Shown here in pieces: positions 8,793-17,773 of a DNA stretch of 64,000 nucleotides. Numbering within the stretch: the stretch's first letter is position 1; every line of letters starts with the position of its first letter. The stretch is from Chitinophagaceae bacterium UBA1946. GTDB taxonomy: Bacteria > Bacteroidota > Bacteroidia > Chitinophagales > Chitinophagaceae. Below the pieces are notes generated by a model. The model ran no database searches. It was given only the letters and a program-made list of their open reading frames with translations, and was not told the origin of the DNA. Position numbers and translations under genes: made by a program. The DNA lies in contig DDEU01000018.1 of assembly GCA_002336815.1 (NCBI GenBank), positions 1-64,000 on the forward strand, given 5' to 3'.

Positions 8793-10457
8793 ATGTACGA
8801 CATTTTACAATTGAACGACATGCTCGTTCCTGAGCTGCACGACATTGCTGAACAGCTTGCCATACCCAATTACAAAAAATTAGAAAAACAGGACCTTGTT
8901 CACAAAATCATAGAAAAACAGGCAGTAGCGGGAGTTGCAGCGGAAGAGGGCAAAGACGAAAAACCCAAACGCAAACGCATTCTTAAAACTGCTGATAAAG
9001 AAGGAAAAGAACCTGAAGTTCCAAAAGAAAAACCAGCTCCGGTAAAGCCCGAACCAAAGGCAGCAAAAAAAGCAGAGCCTGTTCATGAAAAGAAAAAGGC
9101 GGTAAAAAAAGTTGAACCGATCGAGCCTGAAGAAGAGGAGGAAGAAGAACTGCAGCCGATCACCAGTGAACAAAGTACCATTCCAGCAGCCATTGCATCC
9201 CTGTTACAGGAAGAAGATGAAATGGACAACCAGCAAAAACAACCTGAAGTAGCACAGTTTGAACAGGCACCAAGTGCTCAGCAGTCTGCAGGCTCAAGGC
9301 AATACCAGACAAGGAGAGACCAGCAGGTTTTTAATATTGAATTTGATGGTATCATATTGGGTGAAGGTGTGCTTGAGATGATGCCCGATGGATATGGATT
9401 TTTAAGAAGCAGCGACTACAATTATTTATCTTCTCCTGATGATATCTATGTTTCTCCTTCGCAGATAAAATTATTTGGTTTAAAAACTGGTGACACCGTA
9501 TACGGATCTGTGCGCCCGCCAAAAGAAGGAGAAAAATATTTCGCTTTGTTAAAGGTTGATACCATTAATGGTAAAAAGCCTGAAGAAGTGAGAGACAGGG
9601 TTCCGTTTGATTACCTCACGCCCCTGTTCCCCTACGAAAAACTAAACCTCGTAACAGCAGCCAATAATTACAGCACCAGGATCATGGACCTGTTTACGCC
9701 AATCGGTAAAGGACAGCGTGGATTGATAGTGGCACAGCCTAAAACTGGTAAAACCATGTTGCTGAAAGAGCTGGCCAATGCAATTGCAGAAAACCATCCC
9801 GAGTGTTACCTGATGATTGTACTGGTAGATGAAAGACCGGAAGAGGTGACCGATATGGAACGCAGTGTTAAAGCGGAAGTAATTGCTTCTACATTTGATG
9901 AGCCGGCAGAAAAGCATGTAAAAGTTTCAACCATCGCATTGCAAAAAGCAAAACGTTTGGTAGAATGCGGCCACGATGTAGTGATATTGCTGGATAGTAT
10001 TACCAGGCTGGCAAGGGCACACAATACCGTTGCGCCATCAAGTGGTAAAGTATTGAGTGGTGGTGTGGAAGCAAACGCTATGCAGAAACCAAAACAGTTT
10101 TTTGGTGCTGCACGTAAAATAGAATTTGGCGGATCCTTAACCATTATCGCAACAGCGCTGGTTGATACCGGAAGCAAAATGGATGAAGTGATCTTTGAAG
10201 AATTCAAGGGTACCGGTAACATGGAATTACAACTCGACAGGAAACTGAGTAACAGGCGCATTTATCCTGCTATCGACATTGTATCTTCTTCTACCCGCCG
10301 TGACGACCTGTTGCTGGAAAAAGATGTAGCACAGCGTATGTGGGTACTTCGTAAGCACATGGCCGATATGAATACAGAAGAAGCCATCAACATGCTGTTG
10401 AAGAACATGAAGGGTACAAAAGATAATATGGAGTTTCTTACCAGCATGAATGGGTAA
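8793..10457 (+). CDS. rho: Transcription termination factor Rho
   Basis: This 554-residue protein is the hexameric RNA-dependent ATPase that ends transcription. The N-terminal Rho_N helix bundle is at residues ~1-42 (LVPELHDIAEQL). An insertion rich in Lys, Glu, Pro and Gln covers ~45-175. The RNA-binding OB fold, with the GYGFLRS motif, is at ~180-260. The ATPase core has Walker A in AQPKTGKT (314-321), Walker B in VVILLDSITRLARAHN and the Q-loop/R-loop region in GGVEANAMQKPKQFFGAARK. Charged insertions of this kind are common in Bacteroidota Rho. A terminator follows 50 bases after the stop. Confidence 0.97.
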   Translation: MYDILQLNDMLVPELHDIAEQLAIPNYKKLEKQDLVHKIIEKQAVAGVAAEEGKDEKPKRKRILKTADKEGKEPEVPKEKPAPVKPEPKAAKKAEPVHEKKKAVKKVEPIEPEEEEEEELQPITSEQSTIPAAIASLLQEEDEMDNQQKQPEVAQFEQAPSAQQSAGSRQYQTRRDQQVFNIEFDGIILGEGVLEMMPDGYGFLRSSDYNYLSSPDDIYVSPSQIKLFGLKTGDTVYGSVRPPKEGEKYFALLKVDTINGKKPEEVRDRVPFDYLTPLFPYEKLNLVTAANNYSTRIMDLFTPIGKGQRGLIVAQPKTGKTMLLKELANAIAENHPECYLMIVLVDERPEEVTDMERSVKAEVIASTFDEPAEKHVKVSTIALQKAKRLVECGHDVVILLDSITRLARAHNTVAPSSGKVLSGGVEANAMQKPKQFFGAARKIEFGGSLTIIATALVDTGSKMDEVIFEEFKGTGNMELQLDRKLSNRRIYPAIDIVSSSTRRDDLLLEKDVAQRMWVLRKHMADMNTEEAINMLLKNMKGTKDNMEFLTSMNG

Positions 10458-10506
10458 CAAGAGTGCTTGACGTGGCCATTGCGCCAATGATAATAATAAT
10501 GTTAAT

Positions 10507-10538
10507 TGCCGTTGATTTTGGTCAGCGGCATTTTCTTT
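10507..10538 (+). terminator. Rho-independent terminator of rho
   Basis: A 9-bp stem (TGCCGTTGA with TCAGCGGCA, one G-U pair) and a 6-base loop are followed by TTTTCTTTT, about 50 bases after the rho stop. Confidence 0.75.
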
Positions 10539-10572
10539 TAGTAATTTTAGCTGATCTGCGGTCTTTAAAAAA

Positions 10573-11691
10573 ATGGCTGTTCAAAAATTAACCATACAGG
10601 AATTTGTTCAACTGGCTAAAGCCAGCCCGGTGCTGGATGTGCGTAGCCCGGGTGAGTACCTGCATGCACATATCCCCGGCGCATACAGCCTGCCGTTATT
10701 TACTGATGAAGAAAGAAAAGTTGTAGGTACTGCTTACAAGCAGCAGAACCGTAAAACTGCTATCAAAATGGGTCTCGATTATTTTGGGGTGAAGATGCGG
10801 AGCATGGTGGAAGCAGTAGAGACGTTGATTAATGAACGAAATTCGTTGACCGCAAAAAGAATGGATGCGATCAACGGCCAACAAACAACGGACAATGTTC
10901 TTGTCCACTGCTGGCGGGGCGGCATGCGGAGTGCAGGCGTTGCCTGGCTGCTTGATCTGTATGGTTTTAAAGTGTACACGCTGGCAGGCGGCTACAAAGC
11001 ATATCGCAAATGGGTAAGAGAGCAGTTTGAGATCCCTTGTGATCTAAAAATTTTGGGTGGCTATACCGGCTCGGGAAAAACACTTGTATTGCAGCAATTA
11101 CAACAGGCAGGACTTCCCGTTATCGACCTTGAAAAAATTGCCTGTCATAAGGGCTCTGCATTTGGCGGCATGGACGACAAACCGCAGCCCGGGCAGGAAA
11201 TGTTTGAAAACCTCCTGGCGCTGTCCCTCTCAGAACAGGCCTTAGTGCCCGGCGGTTCTGTGTGGCTCGAAGATGAGAGCCAGCGAATCGGCAATGTAAA
11301 AATTCCGGACCAGTTCTGGAAAAAGATGCGCAGCAGTGAACTCTTTTTTTTGAACATTCCCTTTGAAGAACGCCTTCAATATATCACACAGGAATATGGT
11401 GTATTAGAAACTGAAAAACTGCAGCAAGCTATTACCCGGATACAAAAGCGGCTTGGTGGACTGGAAACAAAAAACGCCCTTGGTTTTTTAACAGAGCAGA
11501 ACCACCTGGAATGCTTTCGCATATTGCTGAAATATTACGATAAGTGGTACAGTAAAGGTTTGTATAACAGGGATGCAGTAAATGAATTATTAAAAGAAGT
11601 ACCTTTCAGCACGATAGATGTGGAATCCATCACCGCCTCATTGATCCAAAAAAATAAAAGGAGCATTGATGAAGCCCTTCAAAAAAAATGA
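10573..11691 (+). CDS. mnmH: tRNA 2-selenouridine synthase
   Basis: This 372-residue protein is MnmH (SelU/YbbB), which replaces sulfur by selenium in the 2-thiouridine at tRNA wobble position 34, using selenophosphate. The N-terminal rhodanese domain carries the catalytic Cys113 in VHCWRGGMRS. The C-terminal part has a P-loop at 162-170 (GGYTGSGKT) and the SAFGG stretch typical of the family. selD, which makes its selenophosphate donor, lies two genes downstream on the same strand, so the window holds a complete 2-selenouridine pathway. The next gene's ATG follows 10 bases after this stop, consistent with an operon. Confidence 0.95.
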   Translation: MAVQKLTIQEFVQLAKASPVLDVRSPGEYLHAHIPGAYSLPLFTDEERKVVGTAYKQQNRKTAIKMGLDYFGVKMRSMVEAVETLINERNSLTAKRMDAINGQQTTDNVLVHCWRGGMRSAGVAWLLDLYGFKVYTLAGGYKAYRKWVREQFEIPCDLKILGGYTGSGKTLVLQQLQQAGLPVIDLEKIACHKGSAFGGMDDKPQPGQEMFENLLALSLSEQALVPGGSVWLEDESQRIGNVKIPDQFWKKMRSSELFFLNIPFEERLQYITQEYGVLETEKLQQAITRIQKRLGGLETKNALGFLTEQNHLECFRILLKYYDKWYSKGLYNRDAVNELLKEVPFSTIDVESITASLIQKNKRSIDEALQKK

Positions 11692-11701
11692 ACAACAGAA
11701 G

Positions 11702-13048
11702 ATGAAAAATTATTGTAAATACCTGCTGCTGTTTTGCTGGTTATTGCCGGCAGCATTACTGGCGCAGCAGCAACAACAGGACATCACTGGTATGTGGTAT
11801 GGGCAACTTACGCTTATTGATTCAGAAACCGTGAACCTGCCTTATGAAGTAGCCATCAGTGAAGACAAAGGGAAGCTGGTGGGTTATTCAAGAATTGTGT
11901 TTCATGCCAATGGAAAAGACGAAGCAGGAGTACAGGATATAAGTGTCAAGTGGAAAGGGTACCAGCTTATCATGGAAGACGAGGGTTTTCTTGACCATAA
12001 CTTCACTATCAACCCAACAAGAAGGGTTAAAAAAACGGTCGTGGTAACATTAACAACCACCGGTAATGAAATGATACTGGAAGGCTCCTGGACCACCAAT
12101 AAAACAAGGGTTTACAGGGCATACAAAGGGGTGGTATTATTAAAACGAAAACTGGATTTCAAAAGATCAGAATTGTTCAAAAGCCTCGATACACTGAAGC
12201 TGGCAGAAAAATTATCCTTTAAAGACAGGCTGCAAACCGTAACTGATGTTGCTGTAGTAACGCCTCCGCCGGTTGAGAAAAAACCAGATCCCGTTGTGGT
12301 ACCGGAACCAGATCCCGATCTGGTGATACCAGCTATTGAAAGATCGACTGCCTTATTGCCGGAGCCACGAAAGAAAACACTTTCATCTGCAAAGATATTA
12401 CCCCCATCCAGGCAAAAGAAACAGCAGATGGATGCGCTGGCAAAATCAACCATGAAGCCGCCGGTAAGCAAACCTGTGCCGGCAGAGCCCAAGCCTGAGC
12501 CAGTGGTTGCTGTAATTACTCCGAAGCCGGCACCGGTGCCAAAACCAGCACCACCCAGGCAGGAACCGGTAGTTGCTGAGTCCAGGCCTAAACCTGAACC
12601 TAAACCTGAACCTGTGGTGGTGAAGCCGCAACCGAAACCAACGCCTCCGCCACTGGCCATTGTTGCGCCATCCATAACACAGGGTGCCGCAGAAATTGAT
12701 AAACGTGTAACAAGGTCCGACCAGTCTTTTTATTTCGAATCAGACAGTTTGCTGCTCACCTTGTACGACAATGGTGAAGTAGATGGTGATACCGTTACAG
12801 TGTTGATGAATGGCAATGTGATCTTTTCAAAAGTGGGCCTCACCACAAAGGCCAACAGCAAAACAATTTATATCACTTCCAATATGGATTCTGTAAAACT
12901 GGTGATGTATGCAGAAAGCCTGGGCGAGATACCACCCAACACCGGTTTGCTGATTGTAAATGATGGCGATAAAAGATATGATGTGAGGTTCAGTGCCGAT
13001 CTAAAAACAAATGCAGCGATCATGTTGAGAAGAAAAAAGAATGAGTAA
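11702..13048 (+). CDS. Secreted protein with Pro/Lys-rich (KPEP) linker, unknown function
   Basis: This 448-residue protein begins with a clear signal peptide (MKNYCKYLLLFCWLLPAALLAQ). The first mature domain (~25-165) starts QDITGMWYGQLTLID and is beta-rich, resembling small lipocalin-like or DUF-type domains. Residues ~185-340 form a low-complexity linker with repeated KPEP/KPAP/PEPVV units. The C-terminal domain (~345-448) includes the stretch DSLLLTLYDNGEVDGDTVTV, which recurs in secreted Bacteroidota proteins of unknown function. It lies between mnmH (10 bases away) and selD (8-base overlap), so it is co-transcribed with the selenium genes, with no evident functional link. The upstream ATG at 11666 would mask the signal peptide and is less likely. 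Confidence 0.75.
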   Translation: MKNYCKYLLLFCWLLPAALLAQQQQQDITGMWYGQLTLIDSETVNLPYEVAISEDKGKLVGYSRIVFHANGKDEAGVQDISVKWKGYQLIMEDEGFLDHNFTINPTRRVKKTVVVTLTTTGNEMILEGSWTTNKTRVYRAYKGVVLLKRKLDFKRSELFKSLDTLKLAEKLSFKDRLQTVTDVAVVTPPPVEKKPDPVVVPEPDPDLVIPAIERSTALLPEPRKKTLSSAKILPPSRQKKQQMDALAKSTMKPPVSKPVPAEPKPEPVVAVITPKPAPVPKPAPPRQEPVVAESRPKPEPKPEPVVVKPQPKPTPPPLAIVAPSITQGAAEIDKRVTRSDQSFYFESDSLLLTLYDNGEVDGDTVTVLMNGNVIFSKVGLTTKANSKTIYITSNMDSVKLVMYAESLGEIPPNTGLLIVNDGDKRYDVRFSADLKTNAAIMLRRKKNE

Positions 13049-14150
13049 GATGATAAACGAGGCATTGAACACCGGCGATATTCCGGGGATTGAACAGGCT
13101 GCAACAGGCATGCCCGTTCAACTTACCAAATATTCTCATGGGGCAGGTTGCGGTTGTAAAATTTCACCCAAAGTACTGGACGAAATTTTGGCCAGCAATT
13201 TTGCCATGCCCGACAATGATAAACTGATCGTGGGCAATCACAGTAAAGATGATGCAGCAGTGTATGATATCGGAAATGGAACAGCCCTGATATCCACTAC
13301 GGATTTCTTTATGCCGATTGTTGATGATCCGTACGAGTTTGGACGCATCGCTTCTGCCAATGCCATCAGCGATGTGTATGCAATGGGAGGTAAGCCGGTA
13401 TTGGCGATCGCCATTTTAGGCTGGCCCATTAATGTGTTGCCTCCTTCGGTGGCGCAAAAAGTAATTGAGGGCAGCCGCAGTATTTGTGCCGAAGCCGGCA
13501 TTCCTTTGGCGGGCGGTCACAGCATCGATTCACCTGAGCCTATTTTCGGGCTGGCAGTAAATGGTTTTGTTAACATCGAAAACATCAAGCAAAATAACAA
13601 GGCCCGGGAAGGCGACCTTCTCTTTCTCACCAAACCATTAGGAGTTGGTATCTTGACCACGGCAGAAAAAAAAGGCCTGTTAAAAAATGCACACAAAGGC
13701 ATGGCTGCAGCACAAATGATGCAGTTGAATAAAGCAGGTGAATTACTCGGAGCTGTGAGGGCAGTGAACGCAATGACGGATGTTACCGGCTTCGCATTGC
13801 TGGGGCACCTGGTTGAAATGGCCGAAGGCAGCGGGTTAAGTGCCGTGATAAATGCCGAAGCGGTGCCAACGATCACAGAAGACCTTTCTTTTTACATTGA
13901 GCAAAAATGTATCCCGGGCGGTACTCAACGCAACTGGGACAGCTATGGCCAAAAGATATCGGCCGTCAGCGACTATCAAAAAGCAATTCTTGCAGATCCC
14001 CAAACAAGCGGCGGCCTGTTGATCGCTGTTTCACCGGAAGCCGCAGAACAGGTAATAAGCGTAATGGAGCAAAATGGCCTGGGCAGGTTTACAACACCAA
14101 TCGGCAGTATCATGGCAAAACAGGAGCAGGTGGTGATCGTTACAGCTTAA
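13041..14150 (+). CDS. selD: Selenide, water dikinase (selenophosphate synthase)
   Basis: This 369-residue enzyme makes selenophosphate from selenide and ATP. The N-terminal catalytic motif GAGCGCK is at 34-40, with Cys37/Cys39 and Lys40. No in-frame TGA is present, so this is the cysteine form. The core shows the AIR-synthase-type signature (DDAAVYDIGNGTALISTTDFF) and the GGHSIDSPEP and DPQTSGGLL motifs. The ATG overlaps the previous stop by 8 bases, showing translational coupling. With mnmH upstream, and no selA, selB or selenoprotein gene seen in this window, the local role is tRNA selenation. Selenoprotein synthesis elsewhere in the genome cannot be excluded. Confidence 0.96.
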   Translation: MSKMINEALNTGDIPGIEQAATGMPVQLTKYSHGAGCGCKISPKVLDEILASNFAMPDNDKLIVGNHSKDDAAVYDIGNGTALISTTDFFMPIVDDPYEFGRIASANAISDVYAMGGKPVLAIAILGWPINVLPPSVAQKVIEGSRSICAEAGIPLAGGHSIDSPEPIFGLAVNGFVNIENIKQNNKAREGDLLFLTKPLGVGILTTAEKKGLLKNAHKGMAAAQMMQLNKAGELLGAVRAVNAMTDVTGFALLGHLVEMAEGSGLSAVINAEAVPTITEDLSFYIEQKCIPGGTQRNWDSYGQKISAVSDYQKAILADPQTSGGLLIAVSPEAAEQVISVMEQNGLGRFTTPIGSIMAKQEQVVIVTA

Positions 14151-14162
14151 AATCAATCGCAG

Positions 14163-14170
14163 TACTTTTG
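14163..14170 (+). promoter_or_regulatory. Promoter -7 box immediately before the glycosyltransferase start
   Basis: TACTTTTG is an exact TAnnTTTG match ending 5 bases before the ATG at 14176. A start site at the usual distance would give a nearly leaderless mRNA. Confidence 0.5.
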
Positions 14171-14175
14171 CAACA

Positions 14176-15294
14176 ATGATCATTGCAATCAATACAAGGA
14201 TGCTCTCGGGAGATGCGGCAACCGGTAAATTTTTAAAGGATCTTTTCTGCCTGCTGGCACAGCAGAATCCATCACAGCAATTTGTGTTTATCACAGAAAA
14301 AGAAACCGGTGAAATAACTTCGCTGCACAATGTAAAAAGGGTGGTGCTTCCGCAGCGATCTGCCAGCCTGCTGCGTTGGAAACTCTGGTACAATTACAAA
14401 CTGCCTGCTGTTCTCAGGAAAGAAAAAGCTGCTGTATTATTGTCTGTTGATTCCACCTGTTCATTAAGAACCAGGGTGCCGCAATGTATGCTTGTAAACG
14501 ATCTTGAGTTTGACCGGCAACCCGGTTGGTTTGATAAAAGATATGTGCGCTTTTTACGATCGGGGCTGAATTCGTTTTTGCAAAAGGCCAGCCTGGCGAT
14601 CACTTTTTCTGAACACACAAAAAATGAACTGGTCAGTAAATACAAAACCGCTGAAAACAACATTGCGAAGATAGATCCCGGGGTAAGCAATAGTTACCAA
14701 CCTGTTCAATGGAAAGATCGGGAACTAACAAAAGAACGATATGCCAGCGGAATGGAATACTTTTTATTCCACGGTATCATACATAGCCGCAGCAATCTTG
14801 TTAATTTGTTGAAAGCATTTTCCCTGTTCAAAAAAAGACAGAAAAGCAGCATGCAACTGGTAATTGCTGCTGATACCATTCCGGAAAAAGATCCTTTTAT
14901 AGACAGCCTGCGGTTGTATAAGTACAGGAATGAATTAAAGATTGTAGAGGGGCCTGGCCGGGAAGAACTGCAGGCGCTTGCTGCTGCGGCTTATTGCAGC
15001 ATCAATCTTTCAGATGGCATTACCGATATTAATTTCCTGTTAAGTTCCGGGCAATCCGGCGTTCCCCTGGTAACCATTGATTCACCCAAAACAAAGGAGT
15101 TGTTCGCTGATGCAGCCCTGTATGCTGATGCTTCCAGCCCTGCAGCCATTGCGGAGCAAATGATGCTGGTATTTAAAGATGAGAATAAAAGAAACGAACT
15201 TGTCAAAAGAGCGACCACGCAATGTGCGGCATACAGTCTGGAAAAAACAGCCGCACAACTCTGGCAAAAGATACTTGCCACCGCCGGGCAATGA
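14176..15294 (+). CDS. Glycosyltransferase family 4-like protein
   Basis: This 372-residue protein is a GT-B fold glycosyltransferase of the GT4 (group 1) type, transferring a sugar from a nucleotide donor to an envelope glycan or similar acceptor. The N-terminal domain contains the loop MLVNDLEFDRQPGWFDK and ITFSEHTKNELVSKY, a typical GT4 signature. The C-terminal domain carries FHGIIHSRSNLVNLLKAFSLF and a donor-binding region (INLSDGITDINFLLSSG ... GVPLVT) where the family's EGF/E-x7-E element is degenerate. It has no signal peptide and is probably cytoplasmic. Its own -7 box suggests transcription separate from selD. Donor and acceptor are unknown. Confidence 0.82.
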   Translation: MIIAINTRMLSGDAATGKFLKDLFCLLAQQNPSQQFVFITEKETGEITSLHNVKRVVLPQRSASLLRWKLWYNYKLPAVLRKEKAAVLLSVDSTCSLRTRVPQCMLVNDLEFDRQPGWFDKRYVRFLRSGLNSFLQKASLAITFSEHTKNELVSKYKTAENNIAKIDPGVSNSYQPVQWKDRELTKERYASGMEYFLFHGIIHSRSNLVNLLKAFSLFKKRQKSSMQLVIAADTIPEKDPFIDSLRLYKYRNELKIVEGPGREELQALAAAAYCSINLSDGITDINFLLSSGQSGVPLVTIDSPKTKELFADAALYADASSPAAIAEQMMLVFKDENKRNELVKRATTQCAAYSLEKTAAQLWQKILATAGQ

Positions 15295-15311
15295 CAAAGA
15301 CATAAACTTGC

Positions 15312-15319
15312 TACATTTG
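15312..15319 (+). promoter_or_regulatory. Promoter -7 box of gldC
   Basis: TACATTTG matches TAnnTTTG exactly and lies 23 bases before the gldC ATG. Confidence 0.5.
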
Positions 15320-15342
15320 CAGCCACAAAAGAATATTTAACT

Positions 15343-15687
15343 ATGGTGAAGTCGACAATAACGATTGACGTGATGCTGGACAATAATAAAATTCCGCAGC
15401 AGATAAACTGGAATGCCAGCGACAGCAGTGCTGAAATGTCGCAAAAGGCAAAGGCCATGTGCCTGGCATTTTGGGACGGGGCCGATAAAACGGCCTTAAG
15501 GATCGACCTCTGGACGAAGGACATGATGATGGATGAAATGGCTGATTTTTATTACCAGATGTTCATGACCATGGCCGATACCTTTAACCGGTCCACTCAC
15601 CAGGAAGAACTGACTGCCGACATGAAAAAATTTGCGAAAGATTTTTTTGATAAATTCCGTGCCATTCAATTGAAGGAACAGCAATAA
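15343..15687 (+). CDS. gldC: Gliding motility protein GldC
   Basis: This 114-residue protein matches GldC of the Bacteroidota gliding machinery. The diagnostic stretch runs from SQKAKAMCLAFWDGADKT to LRIDLWTKDMMMDEM, followed by a helical C-terminus rich in charged residues. In Flavobacterium, GldC assists gliding by supporting the lipoprotein GldB. It is not strictly essential. Its presence, together with a T9SS sorting domain on the DUF4838 protein, suggests a gliding/T9SS-competent lineage. gldB is not adjacent. The following gene starts 83 bases downstream and may be co-transcribed. Confidence 0.93.
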   Translation: MVKSTITIDVMLDNNKIPQQINWNASDSSAEMSQKAKAMCLAFWDGADKTALRIDLWTKDMMMDEMADFYYQMFMTMADTFNRSTHQEELTADMKKFAKDFFDKFRAIQLKEQQ

Positions 15688-15770
15688 ATGTGTTCTGTTA
15701 ATGATAGAATGGCTCATGCAGGCAAACATCATTTCAAATCAGGTAATCATCAAATTTTCAAATTAATATT

Positions 15771-16223
15771 ATGGCTTTAGAAGAAAAAATAATGGCAGAA
15801 ATGAAAGATGCCATGAAATCAAAAAATGAAGCAGCGCTTCGTGGATTAAGGGCTATCAAGGCAGAGATCATCAAAGCAAAAACAGATCCCGGTGCCGGCG
15901 GCGTTATTGACGAAGCCACCGAACAAAAGTTTCTGCAGAAAATGATGAAACAACGCAGGGATTCGCTGGAGATTTTTGAAAAACAGGGCCGTGCTGATCT
16001 TGCCGAAAAAGAAAAAGAAGAAATGGCGATCATTGAAAAGTTTTTGCCCCGTCAGCTCGATGAAGCAGCCATCAAGGAAGTGGTAGCAAAGATCATTGCA
16101 GAAACAGGCGCTGCATCACCAGCCGATATGGGCAAGGTAATGGGCGCAGCCTCCAAACAACTGGCTGGCCAGGCAGATGGAAAAACCATCAGTAATATTG
16201 TAAAGGAACTGTTGAGTAAATAA
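15771..16223 (+). CDS. GatB/YqeY domain-containing protein
   Basis: This 150-residue protein is a stand-alone YqeY/GatB C-terminal-like domain: an N-terminal helical segment with KSKNEAALRGLRAIKAEI, then EKEKEEMAIIEKFLPRQLDEA and the C-terminal MGKVMGAASKQLAGQADGKTIS, all hallmarks of the family. The domain resembles the tRNA-binding tail of the amidotransferase subunit GatB. The role of the stand-alone form is not settled, with an RNA-binding or tRNA-related role assumed. It lies between gldC and cvpA on the same strand. Confidence 0.93.
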   Translation: MALEEKIMAEMKDAMKSKNEAALRGLRAIKAEIIKAKTDPGAGGVIDEATEQKFLQKMMKQRRDSLEIFEKQGRADLAEKEKEEMAIIEKFLPRQLDEAAIKEVVAKIIAETGAASPADMGKVMGAASKQLAGQADGKTISNIVKELLSK

Positions 16224-16302
16224 CATCCTGCTCAATCATCATTACCAACAGATCTTTACTGCGGTCAAGTGGCCGGAATTGTAACCGGAGAAAAAATTCA
16301 GT

Positions 16303-16839
16303 ATGATTGATATCCTCTTTGCCATTGTCATGATCGTTGCCGTTATAAAGGGTATGCGAAAAGGCCTGGTAGTGGCGTTGTTTTCCATCATCGCTTTCAT
16401 CATCGGTTTGGCAGCCGCCTTAAAACTGTCGGCAGCTGTAGCCATCTACCTGCAGAAAAGCGTATCGGTTTCTGACAAATGGCTTCCCTTTATTTCCTTT
16501 GGCATCGTGTTCCTGGTGGTGGTGGTATTGGTAAACTGGGCAGGGAAATTTATTGAAAAGAGTTTTGAAATGGCATTTTTGGGATGGGCGAATAAGCTGG
16601 CAGGTGCCGCTTTATACGTGGCGCTATACATCATTATATTCAGCGTTTTTTTGTTTTATGCAGACAAAATTCACCTGCTTAAACCTGATACTTTTCAACA
16701 ATCTGTAACCTATCCTTACATACGGCCATGGGCGCCCGCAGTGCTTGATAATTTTGGTAAGATCATACCCGTTTTCAAAGACTCTTTTGCAAGCCTGGAA
16801 AGTTTTTTTGAAGGCGTATCGGATAAAATTCAGCATTAA
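16303..16839 (+). CDS. CvpA family membrane protein
   Basis: This 178-residue integral membrane protein has four hydrophobic helices in the first ~125 residues and matches the CvpA family: the N-terminus IDILFAIVMIVAVIKGMRKGL followed by VALFSIIAFIIGLAAALKL is characteristic. In Escherichia coli CvpA is linked to colicin V production and bile tolerance. In Bacteroidota the role is unknown, probably envelope homeostasis. The C-terminal ~50 residues are hydrophilic, with IRPWAPAVLDNFGKIIPVFKD typical of the family. It starts 79 bases after the YqeY gene. Confidence 0.88.
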   Translation: MIDILFAIVMIVAVIKGMRKGLVVALFSIIAFIIGLAAALKLSAAVAIYLQKSVSVSDKWLPFISFGIVFLVVVVLVNWAGKFIEKSFEMAFLGWANKLAGAALYVALYIIIFSVFLFYADKIHLLKPDTFQQSVTYPYIRPWAPAVLDNFGKIIPVFKDSFASLESFFEGVSDKIQH

Positions 16840-16927
16840 TTTCAACGCTTATTTTATTTGGTGTAATTTTATCCCGATTGCTTATTTTAGTGCAGGGCAA
16901 CAGCACCGTTAATACACAGACAGAAGA

Positions 16928-17704
16928 ATGAACTACGAAATAAAACAAGACGGTAAATTTAAATACATAGAAGAAGGACAAGGAGAACCACTGATGTTAT
17001 TGCACGGCTTGTTTGGTGCGTTGAGTAATTTTATGGATCTGATAGAACATTTTCGCAAAACTCATACGGTGATCGTGCCCATGCTGCCTTTGCTGGAACT
17101 TGATCTGTTACATACTTCTGTTGGAGGACTGCAAAAATTTGTTCACCGCTTTGTAGAACACCGCAACTATAATAATATTCATTTATTGGGCAATTCGCTG
17201 GGTGGCCATGTGGCGCTGGTGCACATACTCAAACATCCTGAAAGGATCAAAACACTCATACTCACCGGTAGTTCCGGCCTGTTTGAAAATGGCATGGGAG
17301 ATACATATCCAAAACGTGGCGACAGGGAGTATATCCGTAAAAAAACAGAACTTACTTTTTACGATCCCAAAATGGCCACTGAAGAACTGGTGAACGAGGT
17401 GTTTGAAATTACCAATAATCGTCTTAAAGTGATCAAGATCATTGCACTGGCAAAAAGTGCGATCCGTAATAACCTGGGAGAAGAACTAAAGGAGATCAAA
17501 CAACCCACCTGCCTGATCTGGGGCAATAATGATTCTATTACCCCGCCTTTTGTAGGAAAGGAATTTCAAAAACTCATTCCAAACAGTGAGCTGCATTTTA
17601 TCGACAAATGCGGTCATGCCCCAATGATGGAGGTTCCCGGAGAGTTCAACACTATCCTGGATGCCTTTCTTGCCAGGCAAAAAACCCCTGTTGCAACAAA
17701 TTAA
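16928..17704 (+). CDS. Alpha/beta hydrolase
   Basis: This 258-residue cytoplasmic protein has a complete alpha/beta hydrolase triad: Ser90 in LLGNSLGGH (GxSxG), Asp202 in WGNNDSITPP and His230 in KCGHAPMMEVP, with the oxyanion loop LLHGLFGALSN at 24-34. The natural substrate, an ester, lactone or similar compound, cannot be named. It precedes the CBS-domain gene by 69 bases and opens the gene block that leads to nadK and bamA. Close relatives in this conserved Bacteroidota neighbourhood are annotated only as hydrolases. Confidence 0.9.
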   Translation: MNYEIKQDGKFKYIEEGQGEPLMLLHGLFGALSNFMDLIEHFRKTHTVIVPMLPLLELDLLHTSVGGLQKFVHRFVEHRNYNNIHLLGNSLGGHVALVHILKHPERIKTLILTGSSGLFENGMGDTYPKRGDREYIRKKTELTFYDPKMATEELVNEVFEITNNRLKVIKIIALAKSAIRNNLGEELKEIKQPTCLIWGNNDSITPPFVGKEFQKLIPNSELHFIDKCGHAPMMEVPGEFNTILDAFLARQKTPVATN

Positions 17705-17773
17705 CAGTTTTTGTTGTCTTGCCTTAACAGCTTTTCACAATATTGCATCATCGCAATCGTTTAAAAAGTAATT

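Noticed and set aside
8880..9173. A 97-residue Phe-rich minus-strand frame within rho
   Set aside because: It mirrors the Lys/Glu-rich insertion of Rho (AAA/GAA read as TTT/TTC) and is a coding shadow.
12112..12675. A 187-residue minus-strand frame rich in Gly, Ser and Thr opposite the KPEP linker
   Set aside because: It is the antisense shadow of the repetitive Pro/Lys codons of the plus-strand secreted protein; no start signal or family was seen.
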